From Jackrogersella multiformis (taxonomy: Eukaryota > Ascomycota > Sordariomycetes > Xylariales > Hypoxylaceae), in assembly GCA_902806575.1 (NCBI GenBank), contig CADCXD010000001.1, positions 2,108,001 to 2,172,000 of the forward strand: a stretch of DNA of 64,000 bases, written 5' to 3'. The position numbers and the translations under genes are program-made. Position 1 is the first letter of the stretch. Each line of letters opens with the position of its first letter. The notes under the pieces are model-generated. The model saw only the letters and a list, made by a program, of their open reading frames with translations. It did not search any database and was not told the DNA's origin. Below are positions 1-12,300 of this stretch, piece by piece.

Positions 1-2193
1 TTCAGGAACTTGTCTGAGCTTTTTGACCATCGCAATGGTGTTCTCAGTGGCCGGGACTATGAAATCAAACGCATCAACAATGCGCTTGTCGATAGGTGGT
101 ACTCGCCGTATGAAGCCCTCTCGAAGGGTTTTCATGTATTCTTTAATGATTGGAAGATCCTCTTCATCATAAAGACCTTTTTCGATCGCCCTTTCATAGT
201 CGGTGACAAGGTGGATGGATTTGTGTTTCCTAGCGATTGTCCTCAAAGTCTGCACTCCAGCCGAAGCGGCAAAATCCTGGACCTCATCTCTTACATGCTT
301 ATCGCGAATACCTGAGATATAATGCTGGATGACCTCGGAGGAGTGGACGCTACCGAGATCGGTCGCGATCTTATCAACCCTTGCGTGGTATTGTGTAGGT
401 GATTCGTATTGATCCTGTTTAAGTTGCGTAAGTTGAACCAACGGGATCTGGCGAAGGCGTTCGAGAGCTATGTGAAGTTCTCGATTGAACGAGAGAGTAT
501 CTGCGCCGAATGTCCTCTTGTTCTGCAGATTCTTCCAAGCTTGAATAATGCTTTCAGAGTTGTGCCTCAATTTTGGATTGCTTCCAGTAGCTGCCTGCGT
601 TTCCCAGATGCTCACAATTTTCTCACCTTCGATCATGGTAAGGACACCAAGGAGTGATCGGGGATGGGGCGGGTTTGACGCGGCGTTAAATTGGAAGGAT
701 GGATATGACTGCACTCGACTTTTCAATTTCTCATCATAAAGTCCATTAATAAAAGCATTAGATATATCGTCAAGAAGCTTGTAATCAGCGGGCTTGAAGT
801 CTGCGGCGTTCGAAATAGTGATATCACGACCATTTAATCGGCGTAGAAGCCGCTTGGCATTGCTATAGTAGGCCATCAAAGACTGAGTCTCTGGCTGTTT
901 CAACGAAGCAAGCTGCTCCTCATACGTTTTCTCTAGTGGCCCACTGGCTTGCTGCGAATCTCTGCGTTGATAATTTGATAATAAATGCTCTGCCTCGGCC
1001 GTGACGATGGTAGTAGAATTCTCCGGAGCATCTTGATCATCGATGACATCATCTCCGCCTTCATGGCTGTCATCTGACAACCCTTTCTCCCACTTGTTTC
1101 GCGCCTCTAGTAAGTCTAGACGGAGTTGCTCGTTGGGCTTTTCACATAGTTTGATGATTGGTACTCGTGTTCGCGTGAGGAGGCGTGCACCAAAGCCATA
1201 TTGGAGCAACGCCTTCTCAATTAGACGTGGAATAGGGGAATCTGGCGAATCCGGAGATAACCGCGACATAGGAGAAAGAAGACCCAGGTCCATATCGGCT
1301 GCTTTTGTCGCAAACCCAGACGAAAGACTCCCAAAGCATTTGAGTTGAACCGTGTAAGGCTGAAACCCTGGGGTTCCGTTGATTTCGATCTCATAGCAAC
1401 TGATAACATCGCGACAGATGGTTTCTACTTGAGCACGAAAATTTTCTTTCTCAACAATATCTCCAGGTTCAATTTCGGCTCCAGTAATTACCAAATGGCA
1501 GAGCTCATCGAGAAGAGCAGATTGGTTTGCGAGTTGTTCTGTGCTGAAAATCAATTGGCGTTGCCCGCCGGGGTTATAAAGAGTAGTCTGGGAAGGCTGG
1601 CGACTGCGAGATGGGAACATATCTGGCGAGGTAACGCCGACTCCCTTTGAGAACGTGTCAGAAATATTTGGTTGTTGGTGTCTCCATGGCGGCTGATGGT
1701 TTAGCGGAGATATTGGCGCTTGACCATATCCTCCTTGATGGCGTCTCTGATGTGAGAATGCCGGGTTGCTCATCACAGCAGCGCGATCCTGGAATCCATT
1801 ATGGTATGTACCTGACTGAGGGGGAAATGCGTCTTGCTCAGTGTTCTGCCATCCGGAGCGTTGGCTCTCATATCGATGGTAGGGTTTATCATCACGAGGA
1901 GCTGGTGTTCTGGTATCGATAGGTATAGATAGCTGAGCTTGCATCTGACGACGCTGAGCTTGATTGGGCCGTTTCTTACCAACTTTGGGAGGAGCTTGCG
2001 CCGTGGCCGATGGGGCCTTTTTCGGGTTCCATTCCTCCCTAGCTATGGGTTGATTTTCCGGAGGTCCGTTTTCCATTGGTATAGAAGCAACTAGCGCCTG
2101 CGAAGGATCTGTGGTTGTCTGATCAGTACTGTTGAGAATGAGGTTGCGCATGCGGTCCTCAAACTGACCACCGTTAACCTGAGAGGTTTGCAT
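1..2193 (-). CDS. Cid1/TUTase-like noncanonical poly(A) or poly(U) polymerase, N-terminal part
   Basis: The minus strand is open from an ATG at 2193 to the left edge, 731 codons with no stop, so the gene is partial at its 3' end. Residues 1 to about 230 are Gln/Pro/Ser-rich low complexity, probably disordered. The nucleotidyltransferase core carries GSLSSGFATKAADMDLGL at 288-305, which is the GS(x)n-DxD motif with Asp300 and Asp302 as metal ligands. A third acidic residue is likely Asp360 (LRLDLLEARN), after a strand reading RVPIIKL. An acidic insert (about 375-395) follows. The PAP-associated domain is not recognised before the edge. By family the protein adds untemplated A or U to RNA 3' ends. 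Which nucleotide it adds cannot be told from sequence. No intron is evident. Confidence 0.75.
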   Translation of the reverse strand, partial: MQTSQVNGGQFEDRMRNLILNSTDQTTTDPSQALVASIPMENGPPENQPIAREEWNPKKAPSATAQAPPKVGKKRPNQAQRRQMQAQLSIPIDTRTPAPRDDKPYHRYESQRSGWQNTEQDAFPPQSGTYHNGFQDRAAVMSNPAFSHQRRHQGGYGQAPISPLNHQPPWRHQQPNISDTFSKGVGVTSPDMFPSRSRQPSQTTLYNPGGQRQLIFSTEQLANQSALLDELCHLVITGAEIEPGDIVEKENFRAQVETICRDVISCYEIEINGTPGFQPYTVQLKCFGSLSSGFATKAADMDLGLLSPMSRLSPDSPDSPIPRLIEKALLQYGFGARLLTRTRVPIIKLCEKPNEQLRLDLLEARNKWEKGLSDDSHEGGDDVIDDQDAPENSTTIVTAEAEHLLSNYQRRDSQQASGPLEKTYEEQLASLKQPETQSLMAYYSNAKRLLRRLNGRDITISNAADFKPADYKLLDDISNAFINGLYDEKLKSRVQSYPSFQFNAASNPPHPRSLLGVLTMIEGEKIVSIWETQAATGSNPKLRHNSESIIQAWKNLQNKRTFGADTLSFNRELHIALERLRQIPLVQLTQLKQDQYESPTQYHARVDKIATDLGSVHSSEVIQHYISGIRDKHVRDEVQDFAASAGVQTLRTIARKHKSIHLVTDYERAIEKGLYDEEDLPIIKEYMKTLREGFIRRVPPIDKRIVDAFDFIVPATENTIAMVKKLRQVPE

Positions 2194-3761
2194 AGCGTAG
2201 TACTCTATGATGATGAAACCTGAGATAGATAATAAGAAAGAAAAAGGTGGTATAAGCTGGACCTGAATGTGAATCCAGATCCGTTTCTGTAATATGATTG
2301 TGATAATCTGAATGCCTAGGACTTTACAGGGCGCGACCAATACACCAACAATGCTCGTGGTTGTTGTAAGATTAAGAATCTGTACTCATAATTATAGAGT
2401 GGTGGGAATGTCGATTACTGTAACTGAGAATTCACGATTCAACACGTAAAACTGAACCCGGTATGGATGAAATAATCAAGACGACTTGGTTTATGGCAAT
2501 ACACCAAGACTTCGAGATCTGTTGAGGCTGTCTTCAATAGATAGAGTCCGTCTTAGAAGAACCCTATCTATTGAAGCTTCTTCCAAACAGAGTCTTCAAT
2601 GATAACAAGCTGACCATGTAGCCCTAAATAAAAATCAACTAATGATGTATAATCGTATGATCCTTGTAGTCGTAGTCGTAGGGCGAGATCAGATGTAATA
2701 GTTCACGTCGGAAGACAGCAGGGAGACGATACCTCGCATGAGTGGTGTTTGTCGGAAAAAGATGATAAAAGGAAAAACAATGTACCTAGAACAAATAACG
2801 AGCAACATTGAAATGAGAGGCTCACATTCTTGATTGTCGACTGAAATGGTGAGCACTCGATAACATTTCCAGGAAGAAAATAATTGATTGGCTGTACTGG
2901 AGAAGAATTAGAAGCATTGGATCTCTTTAGAGCTTTTTACGTAGTGAGATTCGCTACTTAGATCGGAGAAAGAGTACCTTCATAGGCCCGTGCGCATTGT
3001 ACAATCCTTTTTTGGTAGCGCAAATTTAAAGTCGTTCCCCACCAAAGCTACTTAGCCTGGCGATGACTCAAGTTTCCTAGTGACGTTATGAGTACCGTAC
3101 AAACTGTCCCCACATGAACCCCATTTCAATACTTTCTTGGCAAGCGGCTCACTTCGTGCTTTCCTAGGTTCCTTTGTTTTAAAATTGCCTGTCGTTGACA
3201 ACCTTGGAAGTGGAAGGTGTTAAGTACCTAAGTACCTAAGTACCTACCTGCCTACTTACATTTTGTAAGCAAGGCACCAACCAGAACTGGCAGGCTCTTG
3301 CCGCATTCGACCCACGGCTGATTATTCTGACTGACTTGACTGTACTATTGTACATCTACCTATCTACAACTTCCATCATTCCCGTCTCTTTCATTCTTTC
3401 AACCACATTTCATTCTACTTGTATTTTCTTTCACCACACTTCAAGTCACATTTTAAACATCCGCTCCACCTTGCAATCTCCACTGTAGAATTGCGCACCT
3501 TACTAGAATCATATTTTTCAACCTCGCCTTTTCCTAAGTTATCTACGAGAGCGCGACCTCATCTCTTCGGTGAATCTCCCGACCCCAACATCGCGTCATT
3601 CTTAGATTTATCATTCTTTGATTTCTACATCTGCCCTCATCACTTACTCGCCGATGATAATCCCCGAAGTATAGCGCCGTAGGCTGCTCAGCTTGGATAT
3701 CTGTCCATATTAGCACCTTGAGGACCGCTGGTGACGGGTAACCGACCTCTACATCGCCACC
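2194..3761. promoter_or_regulatory. Divergent intergenic region between the nucleotidyltransferase and TFIIF genes
   Basis: This 1.57-kb stretch separates two divergently transcribed housekeeping genes and must hold both promoters and 5' leaders. No credible ORF is seen. It contains a hairpin (2532-2576) and a short tandem of TACCTAAG-like units near 3220-3256. The TFIIF leader just before 3762 is pyrimidine-rich and ends in a good fungal start context, GCCACCATG. Confidence 0.6.
2532..2576. repeat. Perfect 13-bp inverted repeat (hairpin) in the divergent promoter
   Basis: CTTCAATAGATAG at 2532-2544 is matched exactly by its reverse complement at 2564-2576, with a 19-nt loop. It lies about 340 bp upstream of the nucleotidyltransferase ATG. 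It could be a cruciform, a dimeric protein site or a relic of a small inverted-repeat element. Confidence 0.6.
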
Positions 3762-5925
3762 ATGAGCGCAAGCCCGTCTTCCTCTGGTGGCCCCAACGGC
3801 CAGAAGCCAACGCCTCCTCCAGGTGCGCATCCGATGCGAAGACCGCGTATCGCCGCGAACCCTCTCGTCCCTAGAAAGAAGCCTATGCAACGGCCTGCTC
3901 CTTCTACACTCAACAAAGGTGCTACACCTGGCACCGCACCCCGACCTGGTGGCCGATTATCGCAACAGCCAACCCAGGGCAATCAAGGTCCGCTGAATTT
4001 TGAAGCACAGCGCGCGCAGAATGGTGGATGGTCACAACCCTTGCCGCCCGACGGCAAGGAGTTTCCTCTATATGTTACCAAGAAGTCTCTGAAGGAAGGC
4101 ATGCGCTTCCATGTTATGCGATTCGCCTCTCATGGCGGTAAAAATACCCAGCCCGGTGGCCCTGGAATTGATCCTACTAATATGGACGAATTTACTCGTC
4201 CTGTCACGTTACATCGACGCGACCCTAGACAACCGCCGCCCGGCCGTGAAGTGCAAGAGGAAGCTCCCGTCGAGGAAAATCCTGCCGACACCGCCGAAGT
4301 AGAGAGAATCGCACAGATTAAGGCACAGAGGGAAGCTCAGCGTGCTGCCGACAATGCCCAAAAAGCTCCTGTCTCTAAGGACCCGAATCCTAAGAAGCCG
4401 CAGCAAAAGGAGCAGAAGCGACCTGGCTTACAAACCCATTATGCTCCACGTACAGAGGAGCAGAAGAAGCAGGCAGAGATCCGATACGAGGAGGCTCTTC
4501 CGTGGCACTTGGAGGATGCTGATGGGAAGAATGTCTGGGTCGGCCAGTACGAAGCACCTTTGTCTGACTGCAAGGTCGCGTTGAAGATTCACCAAGATGG
4601 ATTTCGTTTGATTCCTATGGAAAAATGGTACAAATTCACATCGAAGCGTGGCTCATTCAAGATCATGTCTATCGAGGAAGCGGAGAAGGCTATGAACAAG
4701 AAAGTCACTCTTGGTCGTTGGGCGATAAGAGATACCCAGCGCCAAGAAGCTGAGAAGGCCATGGCGGAATCCAGAGCCATCGTCAATGGACGCGTGGCAG
4801 TCAAGCAAGAAAGCGGAACATTCAAGCAAGCTTCGCGCCAGGAGAAGATGGACCATGACGATATCGACATGTCCGGGGACGAATTTCAGGATGATGATGA
4901 AACAGCTGGGTACGAGCCTGAACGAGACGAAGAATCGAAGACCGCTACTAGTCGAATTCGTCGAGATCAGCTTAACGCCAACCTTTTCGGCGATGCTGAT
5001 GAGGTCAAAGTCGAAAAGGAAGAACAGGAAGAGAAGAAGGAGGAGCTTGAGCGAAAGCTTTTTGGCAAGTCCCTCAAGAAAGCTTTGAGACGACGTGATA
5101 AGCAATTTCAATATGAAAGTGACTCTTCCAGAGAAAGAGATCCTTTCGCTTCTTCAGAGGTATTAATTGTTTATGCTTGATTAATCGACTAAACTAATTA
5201 CAACATAGGGCGAGTCCGATTCTGATCCCGACAACGAGAAGGACGACGAGGATAAGAAAGCGGATAAGGATAAGGATGCAGGAACTCCTTCTAAAGGCGC
5301 CAACACTCCCCAGGGGAAGAAGGCAGCTGCCGAAGCAGCGAAGAAGAGCAAATCTCTTAAACGACCCGGGTCTCCAATGGTTTCGGACTCTAGTGGCGGC
5401 GAATCCACTCGGAAGAAGAAGAAAACTACACATGGTAGCCGCGGCACTACCCCCTTACCTCCTGGCGGACGCCGTGCGAAGGTCGGCGCTGGGTCTACCA
5501 GTGATGGCGAAGGTACCGCCGGTGAGATGTCAGATGGTGCTGGAGCCAAGAAGAAGCGGCTCGGTCTGTCAGCTGCAGGTGGAGTAGGTAGTTCCAGAGG
5601 CACTCCTGTAGGATCACGGGCCGGTAGTCCCGCCCCACTCCAAGGAGGTGTCAACAAGGGATCCTCGATTGGCCCTCGAGCTAATTCTCCTGGCACTCCC
5701 GCCCAGAGCCCAACACAGAATCACGCCAATCTCGTCATCACAGCCCAGGAGATCATCGACGCGTTACCTCCTCGTCCGCAGGGCATTACTATTGGTGTGC
5801 TTATGAAGCAGTTCCAAGATCGTATAGATGGGCCGGGTACTCTGACTCGAAAGGATTGGCTTAAGTTGGTGAGAGAGAATGCCGATTTTAATACAACCGA
5901 GAAACTACTGCGCCGAAAGGCCTAA
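3762..5925 (+). CDS. Transcription initiation factor IIF subunit alpha (RAP74/TFG1 homologue)
   Basis: Exons 3762-5159 and 5209-5925 join in frame across a 49-nt GT-AG intron to give 704 aa. The N-terminal dimerisation domain is split. One part (from EFPLYVTKKS, about residue 100) and a second (PWHLEDADGKNVWVGQYE to TLGRWAIRD) flank a charged, disordered insert; this split is typical of fungal TFG1. A long acidic then Lys/Ser-rich linker follows, rich in SGGES and GSP motifs. The last 65 residues form the winged-helix domain (ITAQEIIDALPPRPQGIT to the end) that contacts TFIIB and FCP1. With the beta subunit it escorts RNA polymerase II to promoters in the nucleus. An open frame runs 20 nt past the donor before a stop, so an unspliced message would be truncated. 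Family assignment is firm. Confidence 0.93.
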
Positions 5926-6477
5926 GGGAGAATCTCCATCTGAAGGGTCATTGCCTCACCCTTATTATGTTCACCTCTACGAAACTACCGTTTTACTGTG
6001 GAGGTCTTGGTTTTTCTCAAAGAGTTTGGCTTCTATGATCTTTTGCCTCCCCGACATCGTTTCCTCGTGGCGCAAAGACTGGTACTCAGGGGCGAGGATA
6101 TATGGGGAAAATGCGTTGCGTTAGACCTATCAAGATGAGGACAACGAACGAGATGCCGGGGATTATGGTTTCTACGGCCGGGGACGGGAGAGTTCTAGAG
6201 ACGAGTGAAAACTGAAGTACCTCGATTAATTTCCCTACAATATGCCGCGGATATACGCGTCATAATTCTTAGTTGCTGGAAAAGGGTTAGTCAAGTCGGC
6301 GAAAATGGACTATAGCCTAACCTGAAGACGATATACAATTTGCTTCATAGCCGAACGTGACTCTTTATAGCTGGATGCAAATGCCTTGATTAAGACACCG
6401 CTATTCCGCCAATTTGATTTTTAATTGTGACCTGTTATTCCCCGAGTGATCGTAGATTTGTACCCAGTGAAAGCCTA
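5926..6477. other. Convergent 3' flanks, no gene seen
   Basis: This 550-bp gap lies between the stop codons of two convergent genes (TFIIF alpha and BUD13). It should hold both 3' UTRs. I see no coding exon, repeat or RNA gene. Confidence 0.6.
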
Positions 6478-7533
6478 CTATTCGTCCATCTGCCACGAGT
6501 ATTCCAGACCCTTATTCCTTTCGCGCCTGTTGATAGCCTTGAATCTTTCCCCCTCGAACCCATTCCCTCTGTCAACGCCATCCCATCGATAACCTGGCCG
6601 TATTCCGTACCTGTTCGGCGTCCACGCGCCTTGGTATGTCGGTCTGCCCTTCAGCTGCTTCTTCTTTCCTCCCTCGTCTTTGCTCCCGCTACCACCACCA
6701 CCTCCTCCTCCTCTCCGTGGCTCTACGAACTGCGCCATGGTATCCCCCCAGCGCACCTTCTCCTTCATCTCGCGGTTCAAATCCACGTCGTCGACGTGCC
6801 GCGCCACAGTCATGACCTTCGCGTCCTCGAGCTCCTCCCGCCGGCGGCGCGCGGCCTCGGCCTGGACGTCGCCGCGCAGGGCCTCGGTCTTGGCGGCCTC
6901 TTTGGCGGCGGCCTCCTGCGCCTCGCGCCGCAGCTCCGCGCGCTTCATGCTCACGTCCACGCGGCGGCCCGTGGCGTCGCGGTAGATGGTCTCGGCATCG
7001 CCGCGGTGCTTGTGCCCGGAGCGCTCGAAGTCGGCGCGCTCGGCCGCGCGCCGCGCCTCCAGCTGCGCCGACACCGCCGACGCGCTCTGCAGCCCCGCGT
7101 ACGTCCCGTCCGACATGAGCACCGCGGGCGCGTCGTCGGCCGACGCCGAGGCGGCGAGCGCGGCGGTCTCGGCCGCGGCCGAGGCGAGGATCGCGTCCGC
7201 TTGCTGGGCTGCTTCGTCGGCTTGGGCTTGGGCTTGGGCGTTGGTGGGGGCGGTGGTGGACGAGGCGCCGCTGCCGCTGCCGACGACCTTCCACGTGGAC
7301 TTCTTGGCCTTCCGGAAGTCGGCGCTAGTGCCTGCCACGGCGGCGGAGCCTTCGTTGTCGTCGTCATCGTCGTCGGGGTTCTTGCCGGCGCGCGCCCAGC
7401 CGGACGACTCCTCGTCGTCGTCGATGACGAGGCCCGCGGCGTCGTCCTTCTGCTTGCGCTTGCGCTTCTTGGCGGGCTTGGGGTCCGCTACGAGGTACCG
7501 CAGCGCGAGGTAGTTGGATAGCTCTGACGGCAT
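6478..7533 (-). CDS. BUD13: Pre-mRNA-splicing factor BUD13/CWC26
   Basis: A single exon of 351 aa. The N-terminus has the family's LSNYLALRYLVADPKP followed by a basic KKRKRKQKDD stretch. The C-terminus carries the diagnostic block PTYQGAWTPNRYGIRPGYRW, then DGVDRGNGFEGERF and a YSWQMDE end. In yeast, Bud13 joins Snu17 and Pml1 in the RES (retention and splicing) complex bound to the spliceosome. The middle is Ala/Glu-rich and predicted to be helical and charged. Local composition is strikingly GC-rich (about 6700-7300), far above the flanks, which yields several long antisense frames that are not genes. The ATG at 7533 begins the conserved N-terminal motif directly. Confidence 0.92.
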   Translation of the reverse strand: MPSELSNYLALRYLVADPKPAKKRKRKQKDDAAGLVIDDDEESSGWARAGKNPDDDDDDNEGSAAVAGTSADFRKAKKSTWKVVGSGSGASSTTAPTNAQAQAQADEAAQQADAILASAAAETAALAASASADDAPAVLMSDGTYAGLQSASAVSAQLEARRAAERADFERSGHKHRGDAETIYRDATGRRVDVSMKRAELRREAQEAAAKEAAKTEALRGDVQAEAARRRREELEDAKVMTVARHVDDVDLNREMKEKVRWGDTMAQFVEPRRGGGGGGGSGSKDEGGKKKQLKGRPTYQGAWTPNRYGIRPGYRWDGVDRGNGFEGERFKAINRRERNKGLEYSWQMDE

Positions 7534-8671
7534 TGTGGCGGTGGGTGGGTGGGTGTAGAAAGGTTGGGAGAGGTTCGGAGTCGATGGGTACGGTGTTCGT
7601 CTGTCGGGGTTAGATTGGCATTTTCGTGTGACTGAGAATTCTTCGGGCGAGGGGAAGGCTCGTTAAAGACGTTTACAGATTGTATGGGTGGCTTTGTAGT
7701 TGGTTGATTTGATTTGATTTGATATTGGGGAAGGTAGGCTGGTAGGTAAGTGATGAAGCTCGGAACTTTTTGGTATCGCGATAAGAGATAACGTGGATAT
7801 CTTAGGTGATTAAGCAGATTACCCACTAGAGGAATATTCTTGTTTAATACATTATTACATCTCGTAAAGTACCTAGGTACCTAGGATTTAATTCAAAGTT
7901 TTGTCACGATAATTATATTACATAATCAAGCACAGACCACATCATAAACACACAATTAAAAATCGGGCAATAGAAAATTCTAAATTGTCACAACCCGAGA
8001 ACCATTCCCATCTTACCCTCTATTCAGAACTCAACGTCACCTAGATTTCGAATAATATTTGCAAGCACTAGGGTGAAAAAGGGTATAAAACACCCTGTCT
8101 ATTGGAGTTGAATGATATACTAGGCGACGCATCGTACTTTACGTACTAAGAGAAAAAACACAACGCGCCCTATTACAAGTCAATACTCCCCGAACGTCCC
8201 AATGCTCGATAAAACCGTGTGCTTCGTACACTCAATCTACAAGACAAAGTGCGCCGAGCCATCCTCCTCTGACCATCCCATCCTAGTGGTTAGAGTTAAG
8301 CTCAACACCATCTACCAGAGGTACAGGTAGGATATGCACATCACAACAGTCCCTGCTCTCTATATTGTGCTTTCTGGGATGACAACGATGCGATATTAGA
8401 AGTCTAATGTCACGCAACCTCTCCGAAATGCCGAGCCCCAGCAACTCTCGAGGGAAAAGAACAGAAAATCATTAGGGTCGTATCAGGAATTAATAAGGTG
8501 TCCATCATGTGGGACAACGGTGCCGCCTCGGACCGTCCGTTTGCCTCAGCTCTCAGGGATGACGGAATTGAGGAGAAGAGGAGTTAACAAGCTAACATCA
8601 GCAAGAAGAATTAATGCAGTTTGGACGCAGTGAAACCGAACGCGAGATTTTCGTAAGAACCGATATACCCG
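7534..8671. other. Intergenic region, no gene seen
   Basis: This 1.1-kb stretch is the 5' flank of BUD13 and the 3' flank of the 207-aa gene. A TACCTAGGTACCTAGG run lies near 7870-7886 and the rest is unremarkable. No ORF with coding character or RNA gene was found. Confidence 0.5.
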
Positions 8672-9355
8672 TTACACTAGCTCGAAGCCATCATCCTCGA
8701 TGATGTCAAGCTCGTCTGTTGCCGACGCACGATTCTTGCGGCGGAGATTCTGCCGAGCCTTTCGGCCTTTAAGAGCATCACCATTGCTGTCTAGGATCTC
8801 GTACTCCTTTTCTACGAACTTCTCCGTCTCCTTCGGGTTGGCCTTTACGAACACGTCCAGCGTCAGCGGCTTGTACGGGGACTCGGCTCTATCGAAGCTG
8901 TACATGATGTTATCCGAGATGCTGAGACTTCGTCGTGTCTGAGGTGACGGCAGAAGGTCGTAAAGAGATCGGGACACGTTAGATTGGTCGTTCACCTCGG
9001 CGTTCGCATCAATCTTGGCACGTGAATAGCTCGTTCGGCAATCGAATCGCTTTTCCCGCGGCTTGACAACATTCTGAGTTGGCCAGCGGTGGGAATGACT
9101 GGTTTTGGTGATTAGTGTTTACGAAAACATTGATACACAATTATCAGGTATAACTCACTGGGAGGGCCCCCAAGGTCGAACTTTCTCTAGTTGACGTTCA
9201 CTCCCTGTCATGTGTGCCTCCGCCAGAGATTTGCCCATGATTAGTTTACACCCAGCCGAAGGCCGAGATCCTCGCGACCACTTCTCAACGTGCTCCTTGA
9301 ATCGCTTCGAGTCCTGAGCGGAACTTCGGAGGTCTCGGGTCTGCTCAAATGCCAT
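8672..9355 (-). CDS. Conserved fungal protein of unknown function (207 aa)
   Basis: Two exons, 9355-9159 and 9098-8672, join across a 60-nt GTGAGT...CCAG intron with matching phase to give 207 aa. The product is hydrophilic, with no signal peptide or membrane segment. A region reading NDQSNVSRSLYDLLPSP is followed by RRSLSISDNIMYSFDRAESP, then an acidic/basic tail (KGRKARQNLRRKNRAS) ending in EDDGFELV. I do not recognise a named domain. Even charge and lack of repeats suggest a real soluble protein. The very long upstream gap (9356-13135) resembles the large promoters of developmental regulators, but that is only an inference. Confidence 0.72.
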
Positions 9356-12300
9356 GATGATGGATAGTCGGGTCGTGGGTGTGTAGTAATTGGGGTGCTG
9401 GTTGATGGATTATGAAGCCGATTTCGGATGACAGTAGGCTGTCGTCTATGGGATATTATACTTGGGAAACTAATCGGTCGAAGAACGATGATGGATTATC
9501 GAAGAAAATGGATAATGGATTACAAGGCGATATTACAAGGACGAGGTCTATCTGGAGAATTGTGGAAGTTGATAAATGGAAGGGTGATGCGTTGATGCGT
9601 AGGGTAAGAGGAAGGCGAAGGCGAAGTCAAGGTGGTCAATGGTTTGGAGCTTTCTAGAAAACAAGCGACTCGGGAGATGGTCGAGTCACAGGGTGGGTAG
9701 ATGACGATTAGGTAAGATGACGGTAGGTCTTGTGTTATCTTTCCTTGGGTTCGCTGTTTGCGAGTTGGGAAATTGCTTTGTGTCTGTTTAACGGTACTGC
9801 GATGAAAGGAGTAAGAGGATAGGAGGTAGGTAGGTGGGCTGCCGTCAAGTGATTGGAAAGCGTGGCTTTGTTCGTTTCCAAGGATCCGGTTGTGTCAGAG
9901 GCGGAAAGGCGTGGGAAAGACAAAGGCCGGGTGACTCAGGTGGTTCCTAGTAGGTAATGGATGGATAAGGGGGCACGGCCTACCTAGGTAACGGGTACAC
10001 AAGAGAGTCCAGGTACTAGGCTACCTGGTAGGTAATAAATACGCGATGCGAAGATGCGATTGCGGATTGTCCGTTATGCGTTATCGATAACAATAGGTAC
10101 TGGCGGGATTGCCTACTCCAGATTGATGGATGGAGACGATGACGCAGCGTGCCCAGGTGTCTTTCAAACCGAACCTAAACAAGGCACTTATGCAGATATA
10201 AATACAGTGTTACAGAAAATAAGAGAATAATACATAGAATAATACTAGAAATGCAAATTATATTTATACTGAGGCAGTGGAGATTGCTGTTATTGTTGTT
10301 GAGTGACTATTTGTTGAGAGCAAAAGGGCGTTAATGAGGAAATTGGATGCGTCTGGAGACCTCTGGATACCTCCCATCTTATTTAGAAGTTTGGAAACAA
10401 TGTAATAATGTATCTTATCGTTGTTTTATTAAACAAGCGCGCGGTGCGTACCTAGGCAGCTGGGCAGCTGGGTTCTAGGTAGGAGGTAAGTAATTACATT
10501 TTATGTTACTACTACCTGGCTATCTGTTCTGCTACCACCAATCCCAAATGCTCTATTCTCGTTCGCCTGCTGGCTACTCGAAGATAGTGTGAAGCTGATG
10601 AGAACCTGGAAACCCTCGATCATTGTCTGGATCTTTCAGGGTTGAGTGTGCGTGTGACGATGACGAGCATGGGCCGGGCTCGGGTTAGACACTTGCGATT
10701 CCTACACTACTTCCAACTCCGATCGCTTATCAGCAGTTTATTATTAGAGGGAGCTGGTGACCCTCGGCGTTTCCAGGATGGACCTGATTGATGAAAAGCC
10801 ACACATCATGCCCTTCTCCAGATGACGAAACCAAGCGCTTCTTTCAATTATCAATTACCAATCTACACTACCTCTAGGCTAGGTAGGTTACCTACATAGT
10901 ATACACCAACCTTACCGAGTTTACGTATGTATCTAGGTAGGTATTGTACCTAGGTAGGTGTGTTGGAAGCTTGGCCTTGCTTCGCCTTCAGCTCGTGCCA
11001 CCAGCTTGACGATGTCATTTGTTACCTATCTGGTACCTAGCAGCCAGTCAGCTAGTTACTCCTTTATCCATCTAGGCTCGATCCAAAGCTTCCTCCAGTC
11101 GATGGATCCGAGGGACATCACGTTCTTGAAACCAGATGTCTTCAAGGTTACTAGCTTCTATGCATTACTAATGGACAGATAGTTTCCGATAGTATGAGTG
11201 ACGGTTTTATTGCTATCCCACTTCTCCGGCCGCAGAGGTTCCCGTTAGGTACTTGAGAGACATCTACCTATCTTGCAGAATGCAGGATGTCATACTTGTA
11301 CCTTAGCGGCCCCTCCTCCACACGGCCGAACCTGCATAGAAGTGCGATAAGACGGCATGGGCAAATCAGAAAGCCCATGTGCCTGTATGTATGGGTGATA
11401 AGGGGGGACCTTGGAAGTTAAGAGATTTAGGAACGCGCTTCTTTCCATCACACATCTTTAGCTCGGTATGCCTACCTAGGTATTTCTAGGTAAAGCTGCA
11501 GCTCTACCGTATTCACAATCTTAAATCAAGTTAGCAACTTCATCTAATGACAACCTACCTAGGTACTTACCTACCTAGGTACTTACCTACCTAGGTAGGC
11601 AGGCACTCAAGAGCAACTAGGCTGCTAGGTTGAAGCTGATATCTGCCTATGAGCCTACTCTAAGATTGTCTTCAGTCCAGATTTACCCCGCCTTTATCAT
11701 AAAGACCCAATGTCATAACTCGGATATAGACTAGGTACCAAAGAAGTATTTATGGGATCAGGACGAAGCCAAAGACGTGAATCCCTTCAGTCAAAAGTGG
11801 GATCTCATTTAGGACCAATACCTAGTACCTAGGTACCTCCTACTATTCGGAATGGAACCTGCGCAAGCACCTGGGCAGGCAAGTAACTAGGTACCTAGCT
11901 AGGTACCTAGACAAGGTGGGGGAGCTAGAGCGGGGCAATAAACGCTAAATACCTCTTAGTTCTACATACTACGTATTGATAGCGCTTAGCGATAAGCCTC
12001 GAAGTGCCCGATGAAAGAGGAATGTGCGAAATTCCTCCAGTCGTTCCCTTCCGTATTACCCATCAGCTCAGGTATAGTACTTAGGTACATGATTCGCTAA
12101 GTCATGAAGTGTGTTGACCTCATCATCTGACCCCCCGTGCTGACAGGGTTGATAAACTACAACGCCACTGAAGTCTAATGACATCAAGGACCTTTGTGGC
12201 TTAGGTAGGGGTAAGCAGGTACATATGTAGGCAGGCACGCATGCAGGCGGGTATACAATACCTACCTCCTATCAGCTGACCTCCTATCTATCTCAGATTG

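Noticed and set aside
6427..7521. Long plus-strand frame (364 codons) across the BUD13 locus
   Set aside because: It is antisense to a clear BUD13 homologue in very GC-rich DNA, is low complexity (Gly/Arg/Leu) and has no domain.
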